Below the pieces are notes generated by a model that searched no databases, was not told where the DNA came from, and saw only the letters and a list, made by a program, of their open reading frames with translations. Positions 52,410-62,600 of a stretch of DNA of 64,000 nt are shown piece after piece. Every line of letters starts with the position of its first letter. Position 1 is the first letter of the stretch. This DNA comes from an uncultured Psychroserpens sp. (GTDB lineage Bacteria; Bacteroidota; Bacteroidia; Flavobacteriales; Flavobacteriaceae): NCBI RefSeq assembly GCF_947500255.1, contig NZ_CANMRL010000001.1:620001-684000 (forward strand), given 5' to 3'. The position numbers were made by a program, and so were the translations under genes.

Positions 52410-53864
52410 ATGACGGAATCTGCCCTAAAAGAAAAGCTGATTCCTAATAGTGAATATTGCTATTGGGAGTTGAATGACAATACAAGTTATTGGTCAAAAG
52501 CGTTTATCAATAATCTCGGTTACCAACCAAATGATGTTACCATCAAACTCGACTTTTTCTTAAACAATATTATTCATGAGGATTATCGTGCTCATTTTAA
52601 AGATAATTTTTACAACCTAGTTAGACATGATGTCGACTTTAAGCAAAATGTCTTGCTGCTAAGTAAAGAAGGAAAATATCTAGAGTATGTATGTAAAACA
52701 AATGATGACATCAATATTGATTCAAAAGAAAACTCAAAAACCATTTTCTTTTTCAAATCTAAACTCAATACTCACGAAAAAGTAAGAGGTGGTACGTTTT
52801 ATTATCATGAGACTGCTATGATGACTTCTACTGGAAGTTGGTATATAGATTTTGAAAAGAAAAAAAGTTATTGGGATCATATCACCCGTAAAATATTAGA
52901 GTATCCTGAAGATTTTATTCCATCATTAAAAATGGGATTGAAATTATACGCTAAAGAACATCAAGCATTGGCTAAGACTGTATTTATGGAATGTGGAATG
53001 TCTGGAAAACCATTTGATGTTGAAATTTTAATGGTTACGGCACATAATAGAAAATTCTGGGCAAGAGCTATGGGAAAGCCTGTATTTAATGATAGTAAAG
53101 AGATTATTGGTTTAAGAGGTGTTTTTCAAGATATTGATGATGTAAAGCAAAAAGAGATCAATCTTGAAAAAACATCGGAAATCATAGCTTCCCAAAATTC
53201 TCGATTATTCAATTTTGCACATATAGTGTCTCATAATTTAAGATCTCACTCTAGTAATCTATCGTTAATTGTTCAACTCATCGATGATATGGACAGTATT
53301 GAAGAAAAGTTAGAATTAATGGACAACATTAAAGATGTGTCTGACAGTTTAAATACTACAATTGAACATTTAAACGAAGTTGTAACTATTCAAACAAATG
53401 CAGACCAACATAGAGAAAAGGTAAATTTTGCTGCAACCTTAAATCAAGTCTGTACTTCAATAAGTCAAATCATATCGACAAACAACGTTACCATACTTCC
53501 TGATTTTAGTGAGGTTAAAGACGTAGACTACATTCCAGCTTACATGGATAGTATTTTATTAAACTTATTAACCAACGCCATCAAATATAAGCATGTTGAT
53601 AGAGATCCTATCATTTCGGTAAAAACATTCGTTGACTTTAAAGATAATGACCGTGTAGTTTTAGAAATTAAAGACAATGGCGCAGGAATAGATATGGAAA
53701 AATTTGGCGACAAGGTTTTTGGAATGTATAAAACGTTTCATTATAATAAAGACGCCGTAGGTATTGGTTTATTTATTACTAAAAATCAAATAGAATCTTT
53801 AAACGGAGAAATAGACGTCGATAGTATATTGAATGAAGGCACTACATTTACCATTAAATTTTAA
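52410..53864 (+). CDS. PAS-domain sensor histidine kinase
   Basis: A 484-residue soluble sensor kinase without transmembrane helices. Two PAS domains occupy about 15-120 and 135-250 (the second in the PAS_3 style: ILEYPEDFIPSLKMGLKLY, GLRGVFQDIDDVKQKE). The phosphoacceptor is His275 in FAHIVSHNLRSHSS, a HisKA variant with the HNLR form common in Bacteroidota. The HATPase_c domain has LLTNAIKYK (N box), DNGAGID (G1) and GIGLFITKNQIE (G2). The receiver gene starts 5 bp later. Signal unknown; a cytosolic cue such as light, redox or oxygen is typical of PAS kinases. Confidence 0.92.
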   Translation: MTESALKEKLIPNSEYCYWELNDNTSYWSKAFINNLGYQPNDVTIKLDFFLNNIIHEDYRAHFKDNFYNLVRHDVDFKQNVLLLSKEGKYLEYVCKTNDDINIDSKENSKTIFFFKSKLNTHEKVRGGTFYYHETAMMTSTGSWYIDFEKKKSYWDHITRKILEYPEDFIPSLKMGLKLYAKEHQALAKTVFMECGMSGKPFDVEILMVTAHNRKFWARAMGKPVFNDSKEIIGLRGVFQDIDDVKQKEINLEKTSEIIASQNSRLFNFAHIVSHNLRSHSSNLSLIVQLIDDMDSIEEKLELMDNIKDVSDSLNTTIEHLNEVVTIQTNADQHREKVNFAATLNQVCTSISQIISTNNVTILPDFSEVKDVDYIPAYMDSILLNLLTNAIKYKHVDRDPIISVKTFVDFKDNDRVVLEIKDNGAGIDMEKFGDKVFGMYKTFHYNKDAVGIGLFITKNQIESLNGEIDVDSILNEGTTFTIKF

Positions 53865-53869
53865 TAGAT

Positions 53870-54280
53870 ATGAACGATAAAATTAAACTCGCCTGCATTA
53901 TTGACGATGATAGTATCTATGTGAATTTGATAAGGAAAATTATAGAGACTAAAAAACTATGTGACAACCTTCTTGTATTTAATGATGGTAAAGATGGCAT
54001 AGAATATTTTGAAACCATTCTTCAAAACCTAGAGGATGAATTCATTCCAGAGGTTATACTACTTGATTTGAATATGCCTGTTATGGATGGTTGGGAATTT
54101 ATTGAACGATTCACAGCGATAAGGAATAAGATTAAAAAAACAATTACACTTTATGTAGTAAGTTCTTCCATTAACCAAAGTGATATAGCTAAGGCAAAAT
54201 CACTATCAAGTGTAAAAAACTATTTAGTAAAGCCCGTAGAAATAGATCAGCTAGAAGCTGTATTTACAAAAACTGCTTAA
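53870..54280 (+). CDS. single-domain response regulator (CheY-like receiver)
   Basis: A 136-residue stand-alone receiver. The acidic pocket is IIDDDS, the phosphorylation site Asp66 is in LLDLNMPVMDGW, the conserved Thr/Ser switch is VVSSSIN and the Lys is in NYLVKPVE. No DNA-binding domain is present, so output must go through protein contacts or a phosphorelay. It is the obvious partner of the upstream PAS kinase. Its end overlaps that of lspA by 4 bp, tail to tail. Confidence 0.93.
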   Translation: MNDKIKLACIIDDDSIYVNLIRKIIETKKLCDNLLVFNDGKDGIEYFETILQNLEDEFIPEVILLDLNMPVMDGWEFIERFTAIRNKIKKTITLYVVSSSINQSDIAKAKSLSSVKNYLVKPVEIDQLEAVFTKTA

Positions 54281-54891
54281 GATCTAAAAGCGCGTTTATT
54301 AAAGAATATTAAAATTCCTATACCTGTACTTATAGCCATATCTGCTATATTAAAAACGGGGTCAAAAAAACTGGCTGAGTTTCCACCAACAAAAGGCAAC
54401 CAATTTGGCAATTTTCCTTCCCAAATAGGAAAATGCAACATATCTACCACACTACCATGAAATAGCGAGTCATAGCCTTGATCTGGTAAAAATGTAGCTA
54501 CTTGACCATCACTGGAATCAAATATAATCCCATAAAACACAGAATCTATAATATTACCTAAGGCACCAGCTAGAATAAGTGAAATAGCAAAAATTAAAAT
54601 CTTAGGACTTTTACTTTTTATAGATGTATGTAGCCAATAACCAATGCCAAAAACAGCTATAATTCTAAATGATGTCAAACACACCTTTGCTGTCCTATCA
54701 GAAATGGAAGGAATAAAATCACTAAGTTTTGTTCCCCAAGCCATACCATCATTTTCTACAAAGGCAATTTGAAACCAACTTAAGACCTCTACTTTTTCCT
54801 TTAGAGTAAAATGGGTTTTAATATAAAACTTGCTTATTTGATCGATAAGCAAAATGAGAATGATAAGAATAGTAGCTTTTTTTAAAGACAT
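54277..54891 (-). CDS. lspA: lipoprotein signal peptidase
   Basis: A 204-residue inner-membrane aspartic protease that cleaves the signal peptide of prolipoproteins ahead of the lipidated Cys. It has four transmembrane helices. The catalytic Asp residues are in GALGNIIDSVFYG and FNIADMAIST; the first motif is GNIID as in the family. It is larger than the 165-residue E. coli enzyme because of an insertion between helices (SSDGQVATFLPDQGYDS), typical of Bacteroidota. It is needed for the many lipoproteins seen in this window. Confidence 0.95.
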   Translation of the reverse strand: MSLKKATILIILILLIDQISKFYIKTHFTLKEKVEVLSWFQIAFVENDGMAWGTKLSDFIPSISDRTAKVCLTSFRIIAVFGIGYWLHTSIKSKSPKILIFAISLILAGALGNIIDSVFYGIIFDSSDGQVATFLPDQGYDSLFHGSVVDMLHFPIWEGKLPNWLPFVGGNSASFFDPVFNIADMAISTGIGILIFFNKRAFRS

Positions 54892-54911
54892 TTTTTGGGT
54901 TTAGGCATCAA

Positions 54912-54919
54912 CAAAAATA
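54912..54919 (-). promoter_or_regulatory. -7 box (TATTTTTG) for lspA
   Basis: Exact TAnnTTTG on the minus strand, 20 bp before the ATG, so lspA has a promoter of its own after the ileS-dksA-like terminator. Confidence 0.55.
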
Positions 54920-54964
54920 GGGTTAATATTGTAAACGCTAATTAATACATCTAATTGTAGTATA

Positions 54965-55001
54965 TAAAAAAACGTCTCATAAATTTATGAGACGTTTTTT
55001 T
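54965..55001 (-). terminator. terminator between the DksA-like gene and lspA
   Basis: Perfect stem AAAAAACGTCTCATAA with TTATGAGACGTTTTTT, loop about 4 nt, A and T runs on both sides. Confidence 0.92.
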
Positions 55002-55015
55002 ATAGTGATGTAAAA

Positions 55016-55393
55016 TTATTTCTGCATGTTCTTTGCTTCAATACTAAGTGTAGCATGAGGCACTAATTCTAGGCGCTTTTTATTAATTAGCTTTCCTGTA
55101 ACACGACAAATACCATATGTTTTATTCTCAATACGAATTAGAGCATTTTTGAGATCACGAATAAACTTTTCTTGTCGAATTGCTAATTGAGAATTTGACT
55201 CTTTGCTCATAACTGCGCTACCTTCATCAAACGCTTTAAACGTTGGCGACGTATCGTCTGTACCATTATTATGGTCATTCATATAAGCGCTTTTGATCAA
55301 CTCTAGATCATGTTGTGCTTTTTCTATTTTTTCTTGAATAAGTGCTTTAAATTCACTTAAGTCGCTATCTGAATATCTTATTTTGTCAGGCAT
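55016..55393 (-). CDS. TraR/DksA-family transcriptional regulator
   Basis: A 125-residue protein with an N-terminal coiled coil (residues 8-85) and a C-terminal DksA zinc-finger-like fold. The motif YGICRVTGKLINKKRLELVPHATL keeps only one of the four zinc cysteines (Cys in GIC). This cysteine-poor form is usual in Bacteroidota DksA-like proteins, which may not bind zinc. E. coli DksA works with ppGpp at RNA polymerase to control rRNA and amino-acid genes. It lies 5 bp after ileS and probably shares its transcript. Confidence 0.88.
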   Translation of the reverse strand: MPDKIRYSDSDLSEFKALIQEKIEKAQHDLELIKSAYMNDHNNGTDDTSPTFKAFDEGSAVMSKESNSQLAIRQEKFIRDLKNALIRIENKTYGICRVTGKLINKKRLELVPHATLSIEAKNMQK

Positions 55394-55398
55394 AATTT

Positions 55399-58300
55399 CT
55401 ACATTTTTTTAATAAACAATTTGGTATTTACATCATCAAAAGCAATTTCTATACCATTATTTAAGTCCTCTAAAATCTCTAACTCATCGGTTAATGTTTC
55501 TGTTTTAATGTACTCTAAATTTGTGTTTATCGCGTTAATAATTTGATCATCTTTTTTAAACTGTACTGCAATCCTATCGGTGAGCTCAAATCCAGAATCC
55601 TTACGTAAATTTTGAATTCTGTTTACCAACTCTCTTGCAATACCTTCTTTCTTTAAATCTTCAGTTAAAGTAACATCTAAAGCAACAGTTAATGCTCCAG
55701 CGCTTGCGACAAGCCAACCCTCAATATCTTTAGAAGTGATCTCAACATCAGATTGTTCTAAAGTAATGTTTTTTCCATTAACTTCAACGTTTAAAACACC
55801 ATTTTGCTCGATTTTTTTAATGTCTTCAGCCGTAAAGTTGTTAACTGCCTGAGCCACAGCTTTCATGTCTTGTCCAAAACGTGGCCCTAAAACTTTAAAG
55901 TTTGGTTTTATTTGTTTCACCAATATATCTGAAGCATCTTCCAGAACCTCAACATCTTTGACATTTACTTCGGACTTGATTAAATCTGAAACCGCTAATA
56001 TTTCTTCCTTTTGGGTTTGATTATCAATAGGAATCATGATTTTCTGTAAAGGCTGACGCACTTTAATCTTTTCTTTAGCTCTTAACGATAATACCAGTGA
56101 AGAAATTGTTTGAGCACTTTCCATTTTACGTTCTAAACGTTTATCAACATAAGATGCATCATATTGAGGAAAATCTGCTAAGTGTACACTTTCAAAATCT
56201 TCTTTGTTAGTCACGGCATTTAAATCCATGTACAATCTATCCATAAAGAAAGGTGCAATTGGCGCTCCTAACTTAGCAATAGTCTCCATACAAGTATATA
56301 GTGTTTGATATGCTGAAATTTTATCAGATTGATAATCTCCTTTCCAGAAACGTCTTCTACTTAAACGCACATACCAGTTACTTAAATAATCTTGTGTAAA
56401 ATCTGAAATCGCTCTTGCTGCTTTTGTTGGTTCATATTCTGCATAGTAATCATCTACTTTTTGAATCAATGTATGCAACTCGGATAAAATCCAACGGTCA
56501 ATTTCTGGTCGATCTGCTAAAGGAATATCAACTTCAGAATACGTAAAATTATCTAGGTTTGTATACAAGGTAAAGAAGGAATAAGTGTTGTATAATGTTC
56601 CAAAGAACTTACGTTTCACTTCTTCAATTCCATCCAGATCAAACTTTAGATTATCCCAAGGATTGGCATTCATGATCATATACCAACGAGTGGCATCTGC
56701 TCCATATGTTCCTAGGGTTTCAAATGGATCTGTAGCATTACCTAAACGCTTAGACATTTTTTGTCCGTTCTTGTCTAAAACCAATCCGTTAGACACTACA
56801 TTTTTGTAAGCTACAGAATCAAATACCATTGTACCAATAGCATGCAAGGTATAAAACCAACCACGTGTTTGGTCGACACCTTCAGCAATAAAATCGGCAG
56901 GAAATGATTTTTTATCATCGATCAATTCTTTATTTTCAAACGGATAGTGCCACTGTGCATAAGGCATAGAACCAGAGTCGAACCAAACATCAATTAGATC
57001 ACTTTCACGTTTCATAGGTTGACCGCTTTCAGATACTAATACAATGTCATCAACTATATTTTTATGTAAGTCTATTTTCGCATAATTCTCATCTGAAAAA
57101 TTTCCTACTTCAAAACCTTCGAAGATATCTTTAGCCAAGACACCTGCTTTAACAGCTTTAGTCATTTCAGTTTTTAACTCTTCAACGGAACCAATACAAA
57201 TTTCTTCTTTACCATCTTCGGTTCTCCAGATTGGTAATGGAATTCCCCAATAACGTGATCGCGATAAATTCCAATCGTTTGCATTAGCTAACCAGTTCCC
57301 AAATCGTCCAGTACCAGTAGACTCAGGTTTCCAATTAATCGTTGTATTAAGCGCATGCATTCTATCTTTGACATCAGTTACTTTAATAAACCAAGAGTCT
57401 AACGGATAGTACAAGATAGGTTTGTCTGTACGCCAGCAATTTGGATAACTATGTTTATATTTTTCAACCTTAAAGGCTTTATTTTCTTCTTTTAATTTAA
57501 TGGCAAGTTCAACATCAACTGAACGTTCTGGTGCTTCACCTTCTGCGTAATATTCATTCTTCACATATTTACCAGCAAACTCGTTTAATTCTGGTCTAAA
57601 ACGACCTTGTAGATCGACTAATGGCACTAAATTGCCATTATCATCTTTCACTAATAAAGGTGGCACTTCTGGTGTTGCTTGTTTAGCAACCATGGCATCA
57701 TCTGCTCCAAACGTTGGTGCTGTATGTACAATTCCAGTACCATCTTCGGTTGTAACGAAATCTCCAGAAATCACTCTAAAGGCATTTTCCGGATTATCGT
57801 TTGGTAAAGCGTATGGTAATAATTGTTCATAAGTTATTCCAACTAAATCTGAACCTTTAAACTCCTTAACCACATAATACGGTATCTTTTTATCTCCTGA
57901 ATTGTAAGCTAACAAGTCTGATTTTTCTTCAACTAAATTATACTTTCCAGAGAACTGATAGTTTACTAATTTCTTAGCTAAGATTACGTTCATTGGCTGA
58001 AACGTATATTGATTGTAAGTTTCCACTAAAACATAATCAATTTTAGGTCCAACAGTTAACGCTGTATTACTTGGTAATGTCCAAGGTGTCGTTGTCCATG
58101 CTAAGAAAAAGATATCACCTTCATTTTGCAAAAAGTCTGGCAAAGAGGATTCATTAGCCTTAAATTGTGCAACCACAGTGGTATCGGTCACATCTTGATA
58201 CGTTCCTGGTTGATTTAATTCATGAGAACTTAACCCTGTTCCAGCTTTAGGCGAATACGGCTGAATTGTATAGCCTTTGTATAATAAGCTTTTGTCATAA

Positions 58301-58803
58301 ATTTGTTTGAGCAACCACCAAACACTTTCCATGTATTTAGGATCGTAAGTTATATATGGATCATCCATATTTACCCAATAGCCCATTTTTTGTGTGAGGT
58401 CATTCCAGACATCGGTATAACGCATGACGGCTTTACGGCAGGCAGCGTTATAATCTTCGACAGAAATTGTTTTTCCAATATCTTCTTTGGTAATACCGAG
58501 TTCTTTTTCTACACCAAGTTCAATAGGTAAACCATGAGTATCCCAACCTGCTTTACGCTTTACTTGGTAGCCTTTCATGGTTTTATAACGTGGAAAAATA
58601 TCTTTAATCGCACGTGCTAGAACGTGGTGTACTCCAGGCAACCCATTGGCAGATGGAGGCCCTTCAAAAAAGACAAAAGGCGTATGACCTTCTCTCGTAG
58701 AAATGCTTTTTTCAAAGATGTTATTTTCTTGCCAATAGTTGAGGATGTCTTCTGCAACTTTTGGTAAGTCAAGTCCTTTATATTCAGGAAATTTACCGTT
58801 CAT
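55399..58803 (-). CDS. ileS: isoleucine--tRNA ligase, type 2 (GxHH signature)
   Basis: A 1134-residue class I synthetase charging tRNA-Ile, with an editing (CP1) domain. It is the long IleS2-like form, larger than E. coli IleS (938). The catalytic signature is GVHH at residues 57-60 (ANGLPGVHHVLARA) where class I enzymes have HxGH, so the first and third positions are swapped. KMSKR in KNGQKMSKRLGN replaces KMSKS. The editing domain is visible in LAWTTTPWTLPSN and TEDGTGIVHTAPTFGADD. Type 2 enzymes with GxHH are known to be mupirocin hyper-resistant. First gene of the operon with the DksA-like gene. Confidence 0.96.
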   Translation of the reverse strand: MNGKFPEYKGLDLPKVAEDILNYWQENNIFEKSISTREGHTPFVFFEGPPSANGLPGVHHVLARAIKDIFPRYKTMKGYQVKRKAGWDTHGLPIELGVEKELGITKEDIGKTISVEDYNAACRKAVMRYTDVWNDLTQKMGYWVNMDDPYITYDPKYMESVWWLLKQIYDKSLLYKGYTIQPYSPKAGTGLSSHELNQPGTYQDVTDTTVVAQFKANESSLPDFLQNEGDIFFLAWTTTPWTLPSNTALTVGPKIDYVLVETYNQYTFQPMNVILAKKLVNYQFSGKYNLVEEKSDLLAYNSGDKKIPYYVVKEFKGSDLVGITYEQLLPYALPNDNPENAFRVISGDFVTTEDGTGIVHTAPTFGADDAMVAKQATPEVPPLLVKDDNGNLVPLVDLQGRFRPELNEFAGKYVKNEYYAEGEAPERSVDVELAIKLKEENKAFKVEKYKHSYPNCWRTDKPILYYPLDSWFIKVTDVKDRMHALNTTINWKPESTGTGRFGNWLANANDWNLSRSRYWGIPLPIWRTEDGKEEICIGSVEELKTEMTKAVKAGVLAKDIFEGFEVGNFSDENYAKIDLHKNIVDDIVLVSESGQPMKRESDLIDVWFDSGSMPYAQWHYPFENKELIDDKKSFPADFIAEGVDQTRGWFYTLHAIGTMVFDSVAYKNVVSNGLVLDKNGQKMSKRLGNATDPFETLGTYGADATRWYMIMNANPWDNLKFDLDGIEEVKRKFFGTLYNTYSFFTLYTNLDNFTYSEVDIPLADRPEIDRWILSELHTLIQKVDDYYAEYEPTKAARAISDFTQDYLSNWYVRLSRRRFWKGDYQSDKISAYQTLYTCMETIAKLGAPIAPFFMDRLYMDLNAVTNKEDFESVHLADFPQYDASYVDKRLERKMESAQTISSLVLSLRAKEKIKVRQPLQKIMIPIDNQTQKEEILAVSDLIKSEVNVKDVEVLEDASDILVKQIKPNFKVLGPRFGQDMKAVAQAVNNFTAEDIKKIEQNGVLNVEVNGKNITLEQSDVEITSKDIEGWLVASAGALTVALDVTLTEDLKKEGIARELVNRIQNLRKDSGFELTDRIAVQFKKDDQIINAINTNLEYIKTETLTDELEILEDLNNGIEIAFDDVNTKLFIKKM

Positions 58804-58885
58804 GATATCAATATTCTAATCGCGTCGCGAAATTAAGGAATTTTAGGGAAAATTGAAGCAGTATTAAAGAAAAACGATAGGGGAA

Positions 58886-59473
58886 TTAAAGCATTTCTAG
58901 AGTTTTTGAATATTCTTTTATAAGTGAATTTTCAAAACTGCCAAGTTCTTGTCTAATAGCAAACATTACACGTAGAGCATCACTATATTTAGTTTGAGAA
59001 TTGAAATCAAAAAATTTGTCTAAAAAAGTATCTCTAGTTTTATTTAAGCCTTGTTGAACCGCATAAGTTTTAGTTAACTGAGCAGCAACTTCAATATCCA
59101 TACTTGATAATAAATTACTGTATTTTGCCATTTCAAACATTGCATTTGATAATTGCCCATCCCCAACTCCTCTCCAATTGGGAAATCGTTCATCAAAGTT
59201 CCTGTCAAATAAATTTTCTTTTAAAACATCTTTAGTGAGCAAAGGATACAAACTGTCAAGTGACTTATTAAATTTTGTCCTATTATTTTGAGCATTTTTT
59301 ACAGTCTCTAAATTAGAAGTGATCTCTTGCTTTATATTATTTAGTACTTCTTTTTGATTGTTTTCCAAATTTTTTGAAGCGTTCCATTCTGAAGCTAAAA
59401 TCCCAAGAAAGACTCCTAGTACAACCAAGGTAAGTTGAATTAGATATTCTGAAATTTTAGATTTCTTTTTCAT
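58886..59473 (-). CDS. small single-pass membrane protein, DUF6090-like topology
   Basis: A 195-residue protein with a basic N-terminus (MKKKSKISEY), one transmembrane helix (LIQLTLVVLGVFLGILASEW) and a helical, charged periplasmic part. The EYLIQLTLVVLGVFLGILASEWN pattern resembles flavobacterial DUF6090 proteins (KYLIYAIGEIVLVVIGILIALQINNWN), but the match is only in topology and short motif and could be chance. No function is known for either. It lies alone on the minus strand between ileS and the large T9SS gene, downstream of the latter's terminator. Confidence 0.65.
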   Translation of the reverse strand: MKKKSKISEYLIQLTLVVLGVFLGILASEWNASKNLENNQKEVLNNIKQEITSNLETVKNAQNNRTKFNKSLDSLYPLLTKDVLKENLFDRNFDERFPNWRGVGDGQLSNAMFEMAKYSNLLSSMDIEVAAQLTKTYAVQQGLNKTRDTFLDKFFDFNSQTKYSDALRVMFAIRQELGSFENSLIKEYSKTLEML

Positions 59474-59534
59474 TCGGTTTTAATTGAATCACTGTTAACG
59501 TTTAAAGTTCTAAATTTAAGAAGTTAATATAAAT

Positions 59535-59572
59535 AAAAAAAGCAAGGCCAATTAAGACACTTGCTTTTTTTT
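59535..59572. terminator. bidirectional terminator after the T9SS cargo gene
   Basis: Stem AAAAAAAGCAAG with CTTGCTTTTTTT around a 13-nt loop. Confidence 0.75.
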
Positions 59573-59600
59573 CAGCGGTTTGCCGGGATTAGGGGCTCTT

Positions 59601-62600
59601 TTAATTTATAATTATCTTTTTAGTTTCTACACGTGATCCCATTTTGAGATATACCACATAAGTTCCGGTACTTAAATTTGAAACTTCTATTCCGTTATCT
59701 AACTCTTGAGCCGTAAGGTTTTTATACGCTCTTACAGATTGTCCTAAAATATTTAGAAACATCAATTGGTCGACATCTGTTTGCAATCCTTTAGCAAATA
59801 ATTTATCTGAATCGTTATTAAAATAAATTAAGTTATACTGATAGTCATCATCATTGGTAGATAAAGACTCTTGTTCAGATTGGAATACAATTTCAAATCT
59901 GTTATTAAATTCGCCTTCATCAGAAGAAAACTCATAAGCTAAATCAGACTTAAGATCGAAGTATGTTCCTGTAAGGTTATCTTTTAGGTATATCGCTTGT
60001 TCTTCTTCAAAATTTTCAAATTGTGTCGCTTTAATTTTATAATTGTAGCTTCCAGATGCCATTAACGACAATGGTACTATTTTATCATCTGATATTGCAC
60101 TATAAGCTTGCATGGTCATGAATTGATTTTCAAAAATCAAGTTAAGATCATCTTCATTTTCATCTACATTTTTAGCATCATAACCATAGTCGTAATCATC
60201 TGATGTAAAGTTGCTAAACCCTAATAATAATTCACGTCGCGTTGCAGGACCATCTACTGAACTAAACTCTAATCGAACTTTTTGCATAATTGGTTCTTCT
60301 GTAGTTTCATCTGAAATTGAACTATCCTCTTCAGTATTTGCATTTCTGAAGAAAATTGAACCATTATTATAGTTACCTGCGTAATCAGATTCTTTTTTAA
60401 AGACTCTCTGACCATTATTGAATTCAATAGTTCCGTCGGCAACAATTTCAGTCATAAACCCTTGTCCAACTGGCAAATATCTAGTTGGTGTTTTTGTTCC
60501 ATCCTGACTTCCATTATTAGCGCCTTCAATTCCAACAAATTGATATGCTCTAACCGATCCCATTTTATTAACCTGAGCATAACCTCCATCATACTCATCT
60601 AAGTTATGTGATGTTCCGCTCCACTGTTGCCATAATTGTAATGTTCCATCAATAACACCAGCATTATCATCAATAAATTGGTGAATATCTAAAGCAGATG
60701 CATAAGGGTTTCCTAATAAATAATCGGTTTTAGATACAGCAGGTACTGATCCATTTCCGCCAGTATCAATTACATCAATTAAAATGGTACCATTATTTGG
60801 TTTTCCTTCAAAAATAAATTGTTGGTTAGAATCTGAAGTTCCTGTTCCTTTTTGTGTGTAACCCACTCCAGGTTCTACTGGACTTGTAGGTGTTACAGCA
60901 GACCAATCCCAATATTCAATTCCGTTTTTATAAGAATACAACCAGCTTATACTGACTTTTCCAACTTCATCGTAAGCACTTGTAAACTCCACAGCACTAC
61001 CATCTCCTTTTTTAAGCATATTTAGCCTGTAATCTGAATTGTTTGGGTTGTTAGTATTGGTATTATTATCTGCTAGTGAGGTAGCTCCTAATTGACCAAC
61101 AGGAGACGACCAATAGTTATACCAATATACGCTTGAATTTCCTTCTTGACGTCTTAATATTTTACCTGTAGCCGAGGTTACCAAATCACTATTAGATCCT
61201 TGAATTAATTGCGAATCGTTTGAAAGATCTATAGTTCCATCGAGTTTTAAATATTTTGAAACATTGAGTTGTAAATCTGTACTATTATCTCCAACAGAGA
61301 ATTCATTATTGCTATCAACAATCAACCCTAGCGCTAGTATTCCTTCTTGTGAATCTAATGATGTTATAAGATTTACATCATTTTTAATGTGGTAAATCCC
61401 CCAACTTATAAGTTCATCATCTCCAGACGAAGCTGCTTGTGTTATTTCATCTCCTGGAATGTACCAAACATCACCATGCAACCATGTATCTTTATGATCC
61501 CACCTTCCATTTTGTTTTGTTTCAAAAGGCATTGGAGCTGTTTGTTCTTGAATTGTAGTAATGTTATACATCTTTGCATCTCTTGCTTTTGGAGAGTGGT
61601 CTTTGATGATATTTGTTTGTACATTACTAAGTGGATAATATAATTCTAAATTAGACCAGTCAACGTTATCAATAGTATTTTCTATGATCGCTCCTTTTAA
61701 TTGTCCACCAACATTTTCGATTTCTTGGTATACAATCTCTTGAATTTCTTCTTCAGTCAAATTTGTATTAAAAACTCTTATTTCGTCAATCGCTCCTTTA
61801 AAAAAGCTTGATGATAAAAGTGTTTCTCTATTCCCTATTCTAAAGACTTCTTCATCTGATGTCGTAGAACTTGTAAAAGCCACAGCATTAATTAAATTTG
61901 TTGAAAATGCTTCCTCTCCATCCAAAAACAAATACGCTCTATTATCAGTAAAAGATACCTTTACAGCGATATGACGCCATACATTTCGTTCTATCTCTAA
62001 AGTAGATTTATAAATCGTTCGGCTTGCAATTGCGCCAGTTGATTTAACAAACTTAATGGTAGCGCGAATCTCTTTATCTGTGATATACACCTCTATAGCG
62101 TTTTCTTCTCCAAAGACAAATTTTTCGTTAGTATCTGATGCATTAGAATCACTTTTAACCCAAGCCATTAGTGTTACACCATCGGTATCTGTTTGAGTTA
62201 TTGGTGAAAACACTGAAGTTCCAACAACATAATCATCTACACCATCAAAATCAAGCGTAGCAGAAGGTGGTGGGTTAGTGTTGAACAAATCACGATAGTC
62301 TAAGTCTCCTCCAGTATACAAATCACCATCGGTATCTGGTAATACTGAAGATTCTGGCGTATTAATATCATCATTAACATCAAGAGGGTCATTGGTATTA
62401 CTTCCTTCAAATAGCAAATCTAAACCATCATTATCAGCATCTGAAAAAGAAGAAATATTATCGGCCATTCCGTTTTCTTTAATATCTAATAAGCCATCAT
62501 TATCTGTATCTAAATCTAATACATCTGGCGTGTTATCATCATCTGTATCTACTGTAATAATTCCTTCGCCATATGCTGTATCTATACCAAACTTACTAAC

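Noticed and set aside
59574-59600. A short GC-rich string after the T9SS terminator that looks a little like a tRNA or attachment remnant
   Set aside because: It cannot be folded into a cloverleaf, has no repeat elsewhere in the window and is only about 25 bp long.
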